Below are positions 1-5,469 of a stretch of 5,574 bases of DNA, in pieces. Under the pieces are notes generated by a model. The model did no database searches. It saw only the letters and a list, made by a program, of their open reading frames with translations, and was not told the DNA's origin. Every line of letters starts with the position of its first letter. Position 1 is the first letter of the stretch. Both the position numbers and the translations under genes were made by a program. This stretch comes from an uncultured Clostridia bacterium (GTDB taxonomy: Bacteria; Bacillota; Clostridia; Oscillospirales; Oscillospiraceae), in contig CALBGG010000101.1 of the NCBI GenBank assembly GCA_937893605.1, positions 1 to 5,574 of the forward strand, in the 5' to 3' direction.

Positions 1-368
1 GTACCCTTGGCTGTAAGCGTTCCGTTATCGTCAAAAACGCAGGTCTCGACGACGTTTACGGTGCGGCCGGGCTTTATAATCTTCCCCTCGCAGCGCAGCC
101 TTTTGCCCTTGCCCGGGCGCATGAAATAAAGGTTTCCGCTTAGTGTAACGAATGTCCTGGCGCGCTGACCGATCACAACTCCGGCCGCAACGTCGCACAG
201 GGAATAGACAAAGCCGCCGTGCGCCATGCCCAGGGGATTGAGCGATTCCGGGCGCAGCTCGGCCTCCACGACGGAGAAGTCCGGGCCTATATCGGTCGTG
301 TAGATATGATTATGCTTATTATACTCGCAGCGAGAGTTTACGAGCTTGAGATATTCCTGCTTTTCCAT
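1..368 (-). CDS. PaaI-type hotdog-fold acyl-CoA thioesterase (3' end cut by window edge)
   Basis: Probable cytoplasmic thioesterase of the hotdog superfamily (PaaI/YdiI-like), hydrolysing an acyl- or aryl-CoA to free acid and CoA; the substrate cannot be read from the sequence. Visible are 122 residues, beginning MEKQEYLKLV. The diagnostic part is LNPLGMAHGGFVYSLCDVAAG (split here as residues 43-50 and HGG at 50-52, with the conserved acidic residue D59 on the helix that follows), then beta strands ending in a NVVETCVFDD segment near 105-114. Family members are usually about 130-145 residues, so only some 10-25 C-terminal residues are probably missing. The ATG at 368-366 is supported by GGAGG at 380-376 with a 7-nt spacer. 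It lies 37 nt downstream of the clpC stop with no terminator between, so cotranscription with clpC is likely; a functional link is not implied. Family assignment is confident, the specific reaction is not. Confidence 0.88.
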   Translation of the reverse strand, partial: MEKQEYLKLVNSRCEYNKHNHIYTTDIGPDFSVVEAELRPESLNPLGMAHGGFVYSLCDVAAGVVIGQRARTFVTLSGNLYFMRPGKGKRLRCEGKIIKPGRTVNVVETCVFDDNGTLTAKG

Positions 369-405
369 AGCTTTGCCTCCACAAGAAATACGGAAGCATT
401 ATATC

Positions 406-2673
406 TTAAAGCTCGGCCTTTGTCAAAACCAATTGGTCTCCGTCGAGCAGCGCCCGGACGGAGTCGCCGCGGCCGAGACTGCCCGAGAGTATGAGTTCGG
501 CGGCTCTGTCCTCTATCATACTGCGTATCGCGCGGCGCAGAGGTCGCGCTCCGTACCTTTCGTCATAGCCGCGCTCGGCAAGATAATCGACCGCCGCGTC
601 GGGCACTGTGAGCGTCATTCCCAGCGCCTTAAAGCGCTCGGCAACGGAAAGCAGCATGCGCTCGGCTATGCTGTGCATCTCGGCTTTGCTCAGGCGGCGG
701 AATACTATTGTCTCGTCGATGCGGTTTAAAAATTCGGGCTTAAAGGTCCGGCGCAGCTCCTCGTTTATCCGCGAGCGCATCACAGCGCTCCCGTCGCCGC
801 CGTCGGGCGCAAAACCGAGTTTCGGCCGTCCGTCGCTTATGGCCTTCGCGCCGACATTCGAGGTCATGACGATGACGGTGTTGCGAAAGCTGACGACACG
901 TCCCATGGAATCTGTGAGTCTGCCGTCGTCCATGATCTGAAGCAGGATACTCCACACGTCCTCGTGCGCCTTTTCGATCTCGTCGAACAGAACGACCGAC
1001 CACGGCTTGCGCCGTACGCGCTCGGTGAGCTGACCGCCCTCCTCATAGCCGACATAGCCGGGAGGCGAGCCGATGAGCTTGCTGACGGCGTGCTTTTCCA
1101 TATACTCGGACATGTCAAGGCGTATCATTGCATCGGACGCACCGAACACGGCCTCGGCGAGGGCGCGGCATAGCTCCGTTTTTCCCACGCCCGTCGGTCC
1201 GAGGAACAGAAAGCTCCCTATCGGGCGGCCGGGGTCGGAAAGCCCCACACGTCCGCGGCGGATAGCGCGCGCCACGGCGGTCACGGCCTCATTCTGGCCT
1301 ATCACGCGGCGGTGCAGGACGCTTTCCATGTTTTTAAGGCGCTTTGTCTCATCGGCACTGAGGTTTGCCACGGGGATGCCCGTCCACACGGAGACAACCT
1401 CCGCAATGTCCTCGGCCGTGACGAGCCCGCCGCCGGAAACGCGTATGTGCGCCGCCGCCTCGTCGATGAGGTCGATGGCCTTATCCGGCAGAAAGCGGTC
1501 GTTTATATACCGCGCTGAGAGGTCGACCGCCGCCGTGAGCGCAGCGTCGGATATTTTTACTCTGTGGTGCTTTTCAAGGCTCGTGCGCACACCGCCGAGC
1601 ATCAAAAGGCTGTTTTCCCTCGTCGGCTCCGTGATCTTCACCGGCTGAAACCTGCGCTCGAGCGCCGCGTCCTTTTCTATGTGGCGGCGGTATTCCTCGG
1701 GCGTCGTCGCGCCGATCATCTGCACCTCGCCGCGGCCGAGCGCGGGCTTTAGTATATTTGCCGCGTCTATCGCGCCCTCGGCGCTGCCCGCGCCGATCAT
1801 GGTGTGCAGCTCATCGACGAAAAGTATGACGTCGCCGGCTTTTTTCACGTCCTTGAGCACCGCCTTGACACGCTCCTCGAAGTCGCCGCGGTACTTTGTT
1901 CCCGCCAGAAGCGCCGGAAGATCGAGCGCGACAAGGCGCTTTCCTGCCATGCTTTCGGGCGCGTCGGAGCTTGCTATATATGACGCTATGCCCTCGGCGA
2001 CGGCAGTCTTGCCCACGCCCGGTTCGCCGATGAGAACGGGGTTATTCTTGCTGCGGCGCGAGAGTATCTGCACGCTGCGTCGTATCTCCGCCTCGCGGCC
2101 GATGACGGGGTCGAAGCCCCCGGCGGCGGCTATCTGCGTAAGGTCGCGGCTGTACAGATCCAGGATGCGCGTTTCGCTGTGCCTGACCGCGGCCTTCGGC
2201 TGCACGGGCTGCTGCTGAGAGCGCGGCTTGAACGAGCCCGCGCCGAAAACGGCGAGAATGTCGGTATATATATCGTTAAGGCTCAGCCCCGCGGCGGTCA
2301 GCGCCCTTGCGCCGCCGCAGTCCGGCTGGCGGAGTATGCCCAGAAGCAGGTGCTCGGTGCCTATATAGCTGTGCCCGAGACGTGCGGCGTCAGAGGCCGC
2401 CTTTTCTATCGCCTGCCAGGCGCGCTTTGTAAGCCCCTGCGTCGGAGCGCCGGGCTCGCCGGTGCCGCTTTGACGGCTCACCGCATCCTTGAGCCTGTGC
2501 TCGTTTATACCCCGGTCACGCAATATTCGCGCGCCGAGTCCGGCCTTTTCGCGCAGGATACCCAAAAGCAGATGCTCGGTGCCGACATAGCTGTGGCCGA
2601 GGCCGAACGCGGCAAGTCTCGCCTGCTCGATCGCGCCCTCGGCCTTTTCTGTGAATTTTTCGTTGTTTTTCAA
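406..2673 (-). CDS. clpC: ClpC-class AAA+ unfoldase, ATP-binding subunit of Clp protease, lacking the M-domain
   Basis: Hexameric cytoplasmic ATPase that would unfold protein substrates and thread them into ClpP. The protein is 755 residues from a TTG start. In order: two Clp-N repeats (about 5-70 and 80-143) sharing an almost identical LGHSY[VI]GTEHLLLGILR block (25-41, 99-115); a Q/P-rich linker (about 148-162); AAA+ module 1 with Walker A GEPGVGKT (216-223), pore-loop Y261, Walker B ILFVDE (283-288) and arginines 340-341; AAA+ module 2 with Walker A GPTGVGKT (492-499), pore loop GYVGY (539-543), Walker B VLFDE (561-565), sensor-1 N606, arginine finger R651 and sensor-2 GAR (708-710). The LGF at 619-621 matches the ClpP-docking loop, which argues against ClpB. 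Module 1 runs straight into module 2 at about 408-420, so the 50-60 residue coiled-coil M/UVR insert of Bacillus-type ClpC (about 810 residues) is absent. No ctsR, mcsA or mcsB is adjacent. ClpA-like architecture is the alternative name, but the sequence reads as ClpC-like. Confidence 0.93.
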   Translation of the reverse strand: MKNNEKFTEKAEGAIEQARLAAFGLGHSYVGTEHLLLGILREKAGLGARILRDRGINEHRLKDAVSRQSGTGEPGAPTQGLTKRAWQAIEKAASDAARLGHSYIGTEHLLLGILRQPDCGGARALTAAGLSLNDIYTDILAVFGAGSFKPRSQQQPVQPKAAVRHSETRILDLYSRDLTQIAAAGGFDPVIGREAEIRRSVQILSRRSKNNPVLIGEPGVGKTAVAEGIASYIASSDAPESMAGKRLVALDLPALLAGTKYRGDFEERVKAVLKDVKKAGDVILFVDELHTMIGAGSAEGAIDAANILKPALGRGEVQMIGATTPEEYRRHIEKDAALERRFQPVKITEPTRENSLLMLGGVRTSLEKHHRVKISDAALTAAVDLSARYINDRFLPDKAIDLIDEAAAHIRVSGGGLVTAEDIAEVVSVWTGIPVANLSADETKRLKNMESVLHRRVIGQNEAVTAVARAIRRGRVGLSDPGRPIGSFLFLGPTGVGKTELCRALAEAVFGASDAMIRLDMSEYMEKHAVSKLIGSPPGYVGYEEGGQLTERVRRKPWSVVLFDEIEKAHEDVWSILLQIMDDGRLTDSMGRVVSFRNTVIVMTSNVGAKAISDGRPKLGFAPDGGDGSAVMRSRINEELRRTFKPEFLNRIDETIVFRRLSKAEMHSIAERMLLSVAERFKALGMTLTVPDAAVDYLAERGYDERYGARPLRRAIRSMIEDRAAELILSGSLGRGDSVRALLDGDQLVLTKAEL

Positions 2674-2678
2674 GGTCT

Positions 2679-2687
2679 CTCCCCCTC
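2679..2687 (-). promoter_or_regulatory. Ribosome binding site fixing the TTG start of clpC
   Basis: On the minus strand GAGGGGGAG lies 5 nt before TTG at 2673-2671. The reading frame stays open for another 26 codons to an ATG at 2751, but those residues do not resemble a Clp N-terminus, and their ATG overlaps the candidate -35 box. The TTG gives MKNNEKFTEKAEGAIEQA, which aligns with the normal first helix of Clp-N. The TTG is therefore preferred. Confidence 0.75.
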
Positions 2688-2703
2688 GTACACATATTAA
2701 TAC

Positions 2704-2718
2704 ATCGGCAGTGCCGAT
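2704..2718. promoter_or_regulatory. Perfect 15-bp palindrome in the clpC leader, candidate operator
   Basis: ATCGGCA-G-TGCCGAT is a perfect inverted repeat with 7-bp arms around one central base. It lies 31-45 bases upstream of the clpC TTG and overlaps the start point expected from the candidate promoter at 2724-2751. It does not match the CtsR heptad repeat, the HrcA CIRCE element or a Firmicute LexA box as I know them. It could bind a dimeric regulator or form a short hairpin in the clpC mRNA; the sequence does not decide which. Confidence 0.45.
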
Positions 2719-2723
2719 ACTGT

Positions 2724-2751
2724 CGTATACAGGATTATTACCAAATTGCAA
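2724..2751 (-). promoter_or_regulatory. Candidate promoter for clpC and the thioesterase
   Basis: Read on the minus strand, TTGCAA (2751-2746) and TATACG (2729-2724) are separated by 16 nt and lie in an AT-rich stretch upstream of clpC. Both hexamers match the housekeeping sigma consensus at four of six positions. Transcription would start near 2717, inside the palindrome at 2704-2718. Other AT-rich hexamers nearby could serve instead, so this is a tentative placement. Confidence 0.35.
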
Positions 2752-2753
2752 AA

Positions 2754-2767
2754 TTTATAGTTATAAA
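2754..2767. promoter_or_regulatory. AT-only inverted repeat between the divergent promoters
   Basis: TTTATA-GT-TATAAA is a 14-bp inverted repeat with 6-bp arms. It sits between the candidate clpC -35 box and the candidate ferredoxin -35 box, within a strongly AT-rich block (about 2740-2808) that contrasts with the GC-rich genes around it. It may be an UP-element or regulator site, or simply a product of AT-rich composition. Confidence 0.2.
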
Positions 2768-2780
2768 CTTCAATTTACAT

Positions 2781-2808
2781 TTGCATTTTTTAAAATATGT
2801 GTTACAAT
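2781..2808 (+). promoter_or_regulatory. Candidate extended -10 promoter for the ferredoxin
   Basis: The -10 box TACAAT (2803-2808) is preceded by TG at 2800-2801, giving an extended -10 of the form TGnTACAAT. A weak -35 TTGCAT (2781-2786) lies 16 nt upstream, and the DNA upstream is AT-rich. Transcription would start near 2815 and give a leader of about 60 nt. That leader contains two mutually exclusive short pairings, AGGT/ACCT (2824-2827 with 2831-2834) and ATAGG/CCTAT (2822-2826 with 2840-2844). They are probably too short to be a regulatory switch. Confidence 0.6.
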
Positions 2809-2874
2809 GCACTTGCAAGACATAGGTAAGACCTGAATTCCTATTGAGCGAACAAAACATATGGAGGTTACATC

Positions 2875-3045
2875 ATGGCTTTTGTAATTACCGACGAGTG
2901 CCTGTCCTGCGGCTCATGTGCAGCACAGTGCCCCGCTGAAGCTATCTCTATGGGCGATCTTCACTATGAGATCGATCCCAGCAAGTGCATTGAGTGCGGT
3001 GCTTGCGCAGCACAGTGCCCCGCAGAGGCTATCAAAGCGGAGTAA
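2875..3045 (+). CDS. 2[4Fe-4S] clostridial-type ferredoxin
   Basis: Small cytoplasmic low-potential electron carrier of 56 residues; in clostridia such proteins serve pyruvate:ferredoxin oxidoreductase, hydrogenases, Rnf and related enzymes. Two cluster motifs are complete: C9-x2-C12-x2-C15-x3-C19-P20 and C38-x2-C41-x2-C44-x3-C48-P49. In these proteins the first three cysteines of one motif and the last of the other bind each cluster. The length is typical for the family (about 55). The ATG follows GGAGG (2863-2867) with a 7-nt spacer. The gene is monocistronic: its own promoter lies upstream and a strong terminator begins 14 nt after the stop. The two halves are unusually alike in DNA as well as protein (27 of 30 bases for the blocks 2917-2946 and 3004-3033). 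The codons are skewed to a few preferred ones, which fits high expression. Confidence 0.96.
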   Translation: MAFVITDECLSCGSCAAQCPAEAISMGDLHYEIDPSKCIECGACAAQCPAEAIKAE

Positions 3046-3059
3046 GCCTGAAAAGCTTG

Positions 3060-3097
3060 AAAAAACGCGGTATGGAAAAACCATACCGCGTTTTTTT
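3060..3097 (+). terminator. Strong intrinsic terminator after the ferredoxin
   Basis: The stem ACGCGGTATGG (3065-3075) pairs perfectly with CCATACCGCGT (3081-3091) around an AAAAA loop (3076-3080). Six A residues before and seven T residues after extend the pairing to 16 bp and provide the U-tract. The A/T symmetry means it could act in both directions. Its T-tract is shared with the left tip of the hairpin element that follows. Confidence 0.93.
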
Positions 3098-3287
3098 AGT
3101 GGCGAATTAAGGCTGTGCTTATACGTTTATTGCGCTTGCCCGGTATCGAAAGTACCGACAAAACTACGAAACTGCCGCCCCCAACACCGCACCTACGGAA
3201 ACGGCAGATTTCCGGTTTTGCCGGCATTCTCGATACCGGGCAAGCGCAATATATGTATCGGTAGAAGCCTTAATTCGCCACTAAAAA
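3093..3287. repeat. 195-bp non-coding long-hairpin element (MITE-like or structured-RNA repeat)
   Basis: The two ends are inverted copies. The outer 22 bases (3093-3114) pair perfectly with 3266-3287. After a mismatched middle of 14-15 bases, 21 bases (3129-3149) pair perfectly with 3230-3250. Weaker complementarity continues inward, including CAAAAC blocks and CTGCCG (3172-3177) with CGGCAG (3202-3207), leaving a loop of about 24 bases. No credible reading frame is present. If the tips are taken as GTGGCG...CGCCAC, each end is flanked by TA (3097-3098, 3282-3283), which would fit a TA target duplication of a Tc1/mariner- or IS630-type MITE. This is suggestive only, because the left tip coincides with the terminator T-tract. 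A diverged left-arm copy occurs at 5289-5348. A chromosomal REP-like or structured-RNA repeat is the alternative. Confidence 0.85.
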
Positions 3288-3313
3288 TGTGTGGGATTTC
3301 GGGCGGCGGCGTG

Positions 3314-3319
3314 TATAAT
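3314..3319 (+). promoter_or_regulatory. Candidate -10 box for the sigma-factor operon
   Basis: A perfect TATAAT lies 34 nt before the GTG start of the sigma gene and 26 bases beyond the right end of the hairpin element. At 17-nt spacing the -35 position (3291-3296, GTGGGA) does not resemble TTGACA. The promoter is therefore either weak, activator-dependent or read by another sigma factor. Transcription would start near 3325. Confidence 0.45.
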
Positions 3320-3353
3320 GGAGTAAGAGAGAAAACTATGGGGAGGCGGAGCC

Positions 3354-3899
3354 GTGGACGAGCGCGAAATAATGGAGCTCATCGCGAAGAGCGACGAGCG
3401 CGGTATGACAGAGCTGCAAAAGCACTACGGTGCTCTTCTTCGATATGTCGCGGCGCCGATTTTGGGCAGCGACGCGGCTGTTTCCGACTGCGTTTCGGAG
3501 GTGTATATGCGTGTTTTGGAAAGGTTTGCACAGTTTGACCCCGAGCGCGGCAGCCTCGGCGCATGGCTCACTGCGATTGCGCGCAACACGGCGCTGAACA
3601 TCGCCAGGCGCTGCAAAAAAGACGCCGATGAGGCCTTGCGCGAGGATATGTCCGACCCTGCGCCAACGCCGGAGGAGCAGCTGCTGTTTGCCGAGCGGAG
3701 AGACGCGCTCGCACGAGCGCTGAAAGCACTCAGCTATTCCGACAGAGCACTGTTTTACCGAAAATATTACTACATGCAGCCGATGAGCCAGATCGCGGCC
3801 GAGCTGGGCATGACAGAGCGCGCTGCCGAGGGGCGGCTGTACCGCATACGCAAAAAGCTCAGAGATTTTTTGGGAGGTGAAGGCTATGGCAGGCAATGA
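3354..3899 (+). CDS. ECF-like sigma-70 family RNA polymerase sigma factor
   Basis: Alternative sigma factor of 181 residues that would direct RNA polymerase to a dedicated set of promoters. Region 2 spans about 15-88: a helix around LQKHYGALLRYVAAPILG (21-38), an acidic helix VSDCVSEVYMRVLERF, then the GSLGAWLTAIARNTALNIAR segment (66-85), which is the -10 recognition region of the family. An acidic, proline-containing linker (about 88-115) leads to region 4 (about 118-173), with a helix-turn-helix in SQIAAELGMTERAAEGRLYR (145-164) and a basic end. There is no region 3, and the length fits the ECF group. The GTG is chosen because GGAGG (3342-3346) lies 7 nt before it; an in-frame ATG at 3372 has no good site. 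The gene overlaps the next by 14 nt, implying translational coupling and a regulatory partnership. Targets are unknown. Confidence 0.9.
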   Translation: MDEREIMELIAKSDERGMTELQKHYGALLRYVAAPILGSDAAVSDCVSEVYMRVLERFAQFDPERGSLGAWLTAIARNTALNIARRCKKDADEALREDMSDPAPTPEEQLLFAERRDALARALKALSYSDRALFYRKYYYMQPMSQIAAELGMTERAAEGRLYRIRKKLRDFLGGEGYGRQ

Positions 3900-5307
3900 A
3901 TTTGACGGGCTCGACCGTCTGATAGAGGACAGCCTCGATTCTCTTCCGCCCGATGACGTGGTAGACCGCGTTTCCGCCGGGAAAACGGCCTTTGACCTCA
4001 TCATTGCCGGCCTTGCGCTGAGCACGATAACGCTTGATATTCTCGCACTCGGCTATATCCTGCCGATGATCGGCGTTGTGCTCCTGCTGCTGGGCTTTCG
4101 CCGTCTTCGCGGCGAGAACGGCTGGTTCAAGGCATGCTTTGTTATCTCGGCCGTGCGCTGTGTTTCCGTCGCTGCGCAGTGCATTATCGCCGCCACCGTC
4201 TATCACAGCACATTCACGTCCTCCGGCGCGGCAGATATCACCGCTTCGGTGAGCGTGGCTCTCGTTTTCGTGCTTATCATCTGCCTGCGCAAGGGCATAC
4301 TCGCAACGCAAAGGCGCGCTTTGCTCGAGCCGCACGCCGGGGGCGCGACGGCACTTATCATCTGGTATGCCGTCGTGTGCGCACTGGCACTTGTGAAGTT
4401 CGAGGGGCTCATCCTCGTCGCGGGTCTTGTGATCGGCTTCATATTCATCCTGCGCAGCCTTGCAAAGCTTGCACGCGAGCTTGATGAGGCAAGCTACGCC
4501 GTGCACCCCTCTCCTGTGCGCTTGTCCGATAAGTCGCTGTGCATCACGATATTTTCACTCATCGTTGTCGGCGTTGCCTGCGGCTTTCTGTTCCTCCAGC
4601 GCCTGCCGATGCAGTGGCAGCCCGAGCAGGAGACACGGACGACAGAGCTTCGCCGCGAGCTTCTCGAGGCCGGCTATCCCGAACGGGCGCTGAGCGATCT
4701 CAGCGATGAGGATGTTGAGCTGTGCAGGGGCTTCACCGCAGTCTATACCAACGACGGAGATCAGTTTGACAACGGCAGCGGAGTAACGCTCATGACCGTC
4801 GCCGTGAAGCTCGATGAGTCCGGCACACGCTACCGCGTATTCACCCACTTTGAGTGGCACGGCGCGCACTCGTGCGGCACGGAGCTCCTGCGCGTTATAC
4901 CTTATTATATGCGCTACGGCGCACGGCTCGACTGGTCGCCCGAGGGAGAGGTCACCGGCCGCGTGCTGTATGACGATGGCGACACGACGATGGTATCGCC
5001 TTACTATAAGCTCGACGGCTCGGGTACCGGCAGCATCAGCAGCAGCTTTTTCGGAACGAGCGCGCTCGGCATACTCGGAAGCTTTTCCATGCCGGCGGAC
5101 TCCGAAAACCAGCGCGGCTACATCGCCTACGGAACACGAAGCGGCGCAACGGAAACCGATGAGCTTTACATCGCCTCCGACGCGAACTACGTTCACCAAT
5201 ACAGCGTGCTGCAATTCCCCGTTCAAACCGCCGAGGAATTTGTCGGCTCCGGCAGCTTCGGCGAGAGCTTCGTAACCGTTTGGGATTCTTTTTCAGTAGC
5301 GGATTAA
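3886..5307 (+). CDS. Putative sigma-partner membrane sensor: ~7 TM helices plus large C-terminal external domain
   Basis: Protein of 473 residues with no function I can name. The short acidic N-terminus (1-33, with LDRLIEDSLDSLPPDDVVDR at 9-28) should be cytoplasmic and could contact the sigma factor. Hydrophobic segments follow at about 36-52, 54-71, 82-105, 117-134, 154-170, 173-190 and 217-237. Seven spans would place residues 238-473 outside the membrane. That tail starts with LRRELLEAGYPERALSDLSD (255-274), then beta-rich sequence including HFEWHGAHSC (321-330), EVTGRVLYDD (355-364) and a glycine/serine-rich stretch (378-400). From memory, similar proteins follow ECF sigma genes in other Clostridia. 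No HxxxCxxC zinc anti-sigma motif is present. The start at ATG 3886 follows GGAGG (3873-3877) by 8 nt; a GTG at 3877 overlaps that site and is rejected. The last six codons lie in a repeat copy. An anti-sigma or sensor role is inferred from the overlap alone. Confidence 0.85.
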   Translation: MAGNEFDGLDRLIEDSLDSLPPDDVVDRVSAGKTAFDLIIAGLALSTITLDILALGYILPMIGVVLLLLGFRRLRGENGWFKACFVISAVRCVSVAAQCIIAATVYHSTFTSSGAADITASVSVALVFVLIICLRKGILATQRRALLEPHAGGATALIIWYAVVCALALVKFEGLILVAGLVIGFIFILRSLAKLARELDEASYAVHPSPVRLSDKSLCITIFSLIVVGVACGFLFLQRLPMQWQPEQETRTTELRRELLEAGYPERALSDLSDEDVELCRGFTAVYTNDGDQFDNGSGVTLMTVAVKLDESGTRYRVFTHFEWHGAHSCGTELLRVIPYYMRYGARLDWSPEGEVTGRVLYDDGDTTMVSPYYKLDGSGTGSISSSFFGTSALGILGSFSMPADSENQRGYIAYGTRSGATETDELYIASDANYVHQYSVLQFPVQTAEEFVGSGSFGESFVTVWDSFSVAD

Positions 5308-5348
5308 GGCTGTACCTATACGTATACTGCAGTTGCCCGGTGTCGAGA
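5289..5348 (+). repeat. Diverged half copy of the hairpin element's left arm
   Basis: Positions 5295-5348 match 3098-3151 without gaps at 44 of 54 bases, including GATTAAGGCTGT versus AATTAAGGCTGT and a shared TTGCCCGGT core, and both are preceded by a run of five T. The copy has the same orientation as the left arm. No matching right arm is obvious downstream, although GGCAGAAGCC (5353-5362) resembles GGTAGAAGCC (3260-3269) of the right arm. The stop codon of the membrane-protein gene (5305-5307) is inside this copy. Confidence 0.8.
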
Positions 5349-5435
5349 CAATGGCAGAAGCCATAAGCTTTCGCGTAACGTAAGCGCAGCGCAAATTTTG
5401 CAGGCGCCCGGTTCGAATTTGATCTGCCGACACAT
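5349..5435. other. Non-coding tail with short palindromes and a tRNA-T-loop-like string
   Basis: This stretch between the half repeat and the first terminator has no reading frame of note. It contains ATGGC-AGAA-GCCAT (5351-5364), GCAAA-T-TTTGC (5391-5401) and GGTTCGAAT (5410-5418), the last resembling a tRNA T-loop. The stems needed for a tRNA do not form. It would be the 3' untranslated region of the sigma/sensor operon. Confidence 0.4.
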
Positions 5436-5462
5436 AAAAAGCCTTGTCTTTCAAGGCTTTTT
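5436..5462 (+). terminator. Intrinsic terminator of the sigma/sensor operon
   Basis: AAAAAGCCTTG (5436-5446) pairs perfectly with CAAGGCTTTTT (5452-5462) around a TCTTT loop. The T-run at the end supplies the U-tract, and the A-run at the start makes it potentially bidirectional. It is 129 nt beyond the stop codon of the membrane protein and is the first good terminator after it. Confidence 0.75.
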
Positions 5463-5469
5463 GCGAAGC

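Noticed and set aside
2673..2751. Longer clpC start at the ATG at 2751
   Set aside because: The extra 26 residues do not resemble Clp-N, cover the palindrome and promoter region, and the TTG at 2673 has the ribosome binding site.
3093..3287. Riboswitch or T-box leader for the sigma operon
   Set aside because: The structure is a single long hairpin without a multi-branched core or known conserved motifs, and the only good -10 box lies after it rather than before it.
2918..3538. 206-codon open frame on the plus strand through the ferredoxin, hairpin element and sigma start
   Set aside because: It is out of frame with the clear ferredoxin and sigma genes, crosses a strong terminator, has no ribosome binding site at its start and encodes no recognisable protein.
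3336..4506. Long antisense open frames opposite the sigma gene and the start of the membrane protein (3336-4025 and 3859-4506)
   Set aside because: They are shadows of GC-rich codons on the opposite strand, with low-complexity basic or charged translations and no start signals. The plus-strand genes have domains and good ribosome binding sites.
4555..5226. 223-codon antisense open frame opposite the C-terminal half of the membrane protein
   Set aside because: No family features or ribosome binding site; explained by codon bias of the plus-strand gene.
5355..5435. Possible tRNA gene from the GGTTCGAAT string
   Set aside because: Only one Watson-Crick and two G-U pairs form in the T-stem, the acceptor has no partner, and no anticodon arm can be drawn.
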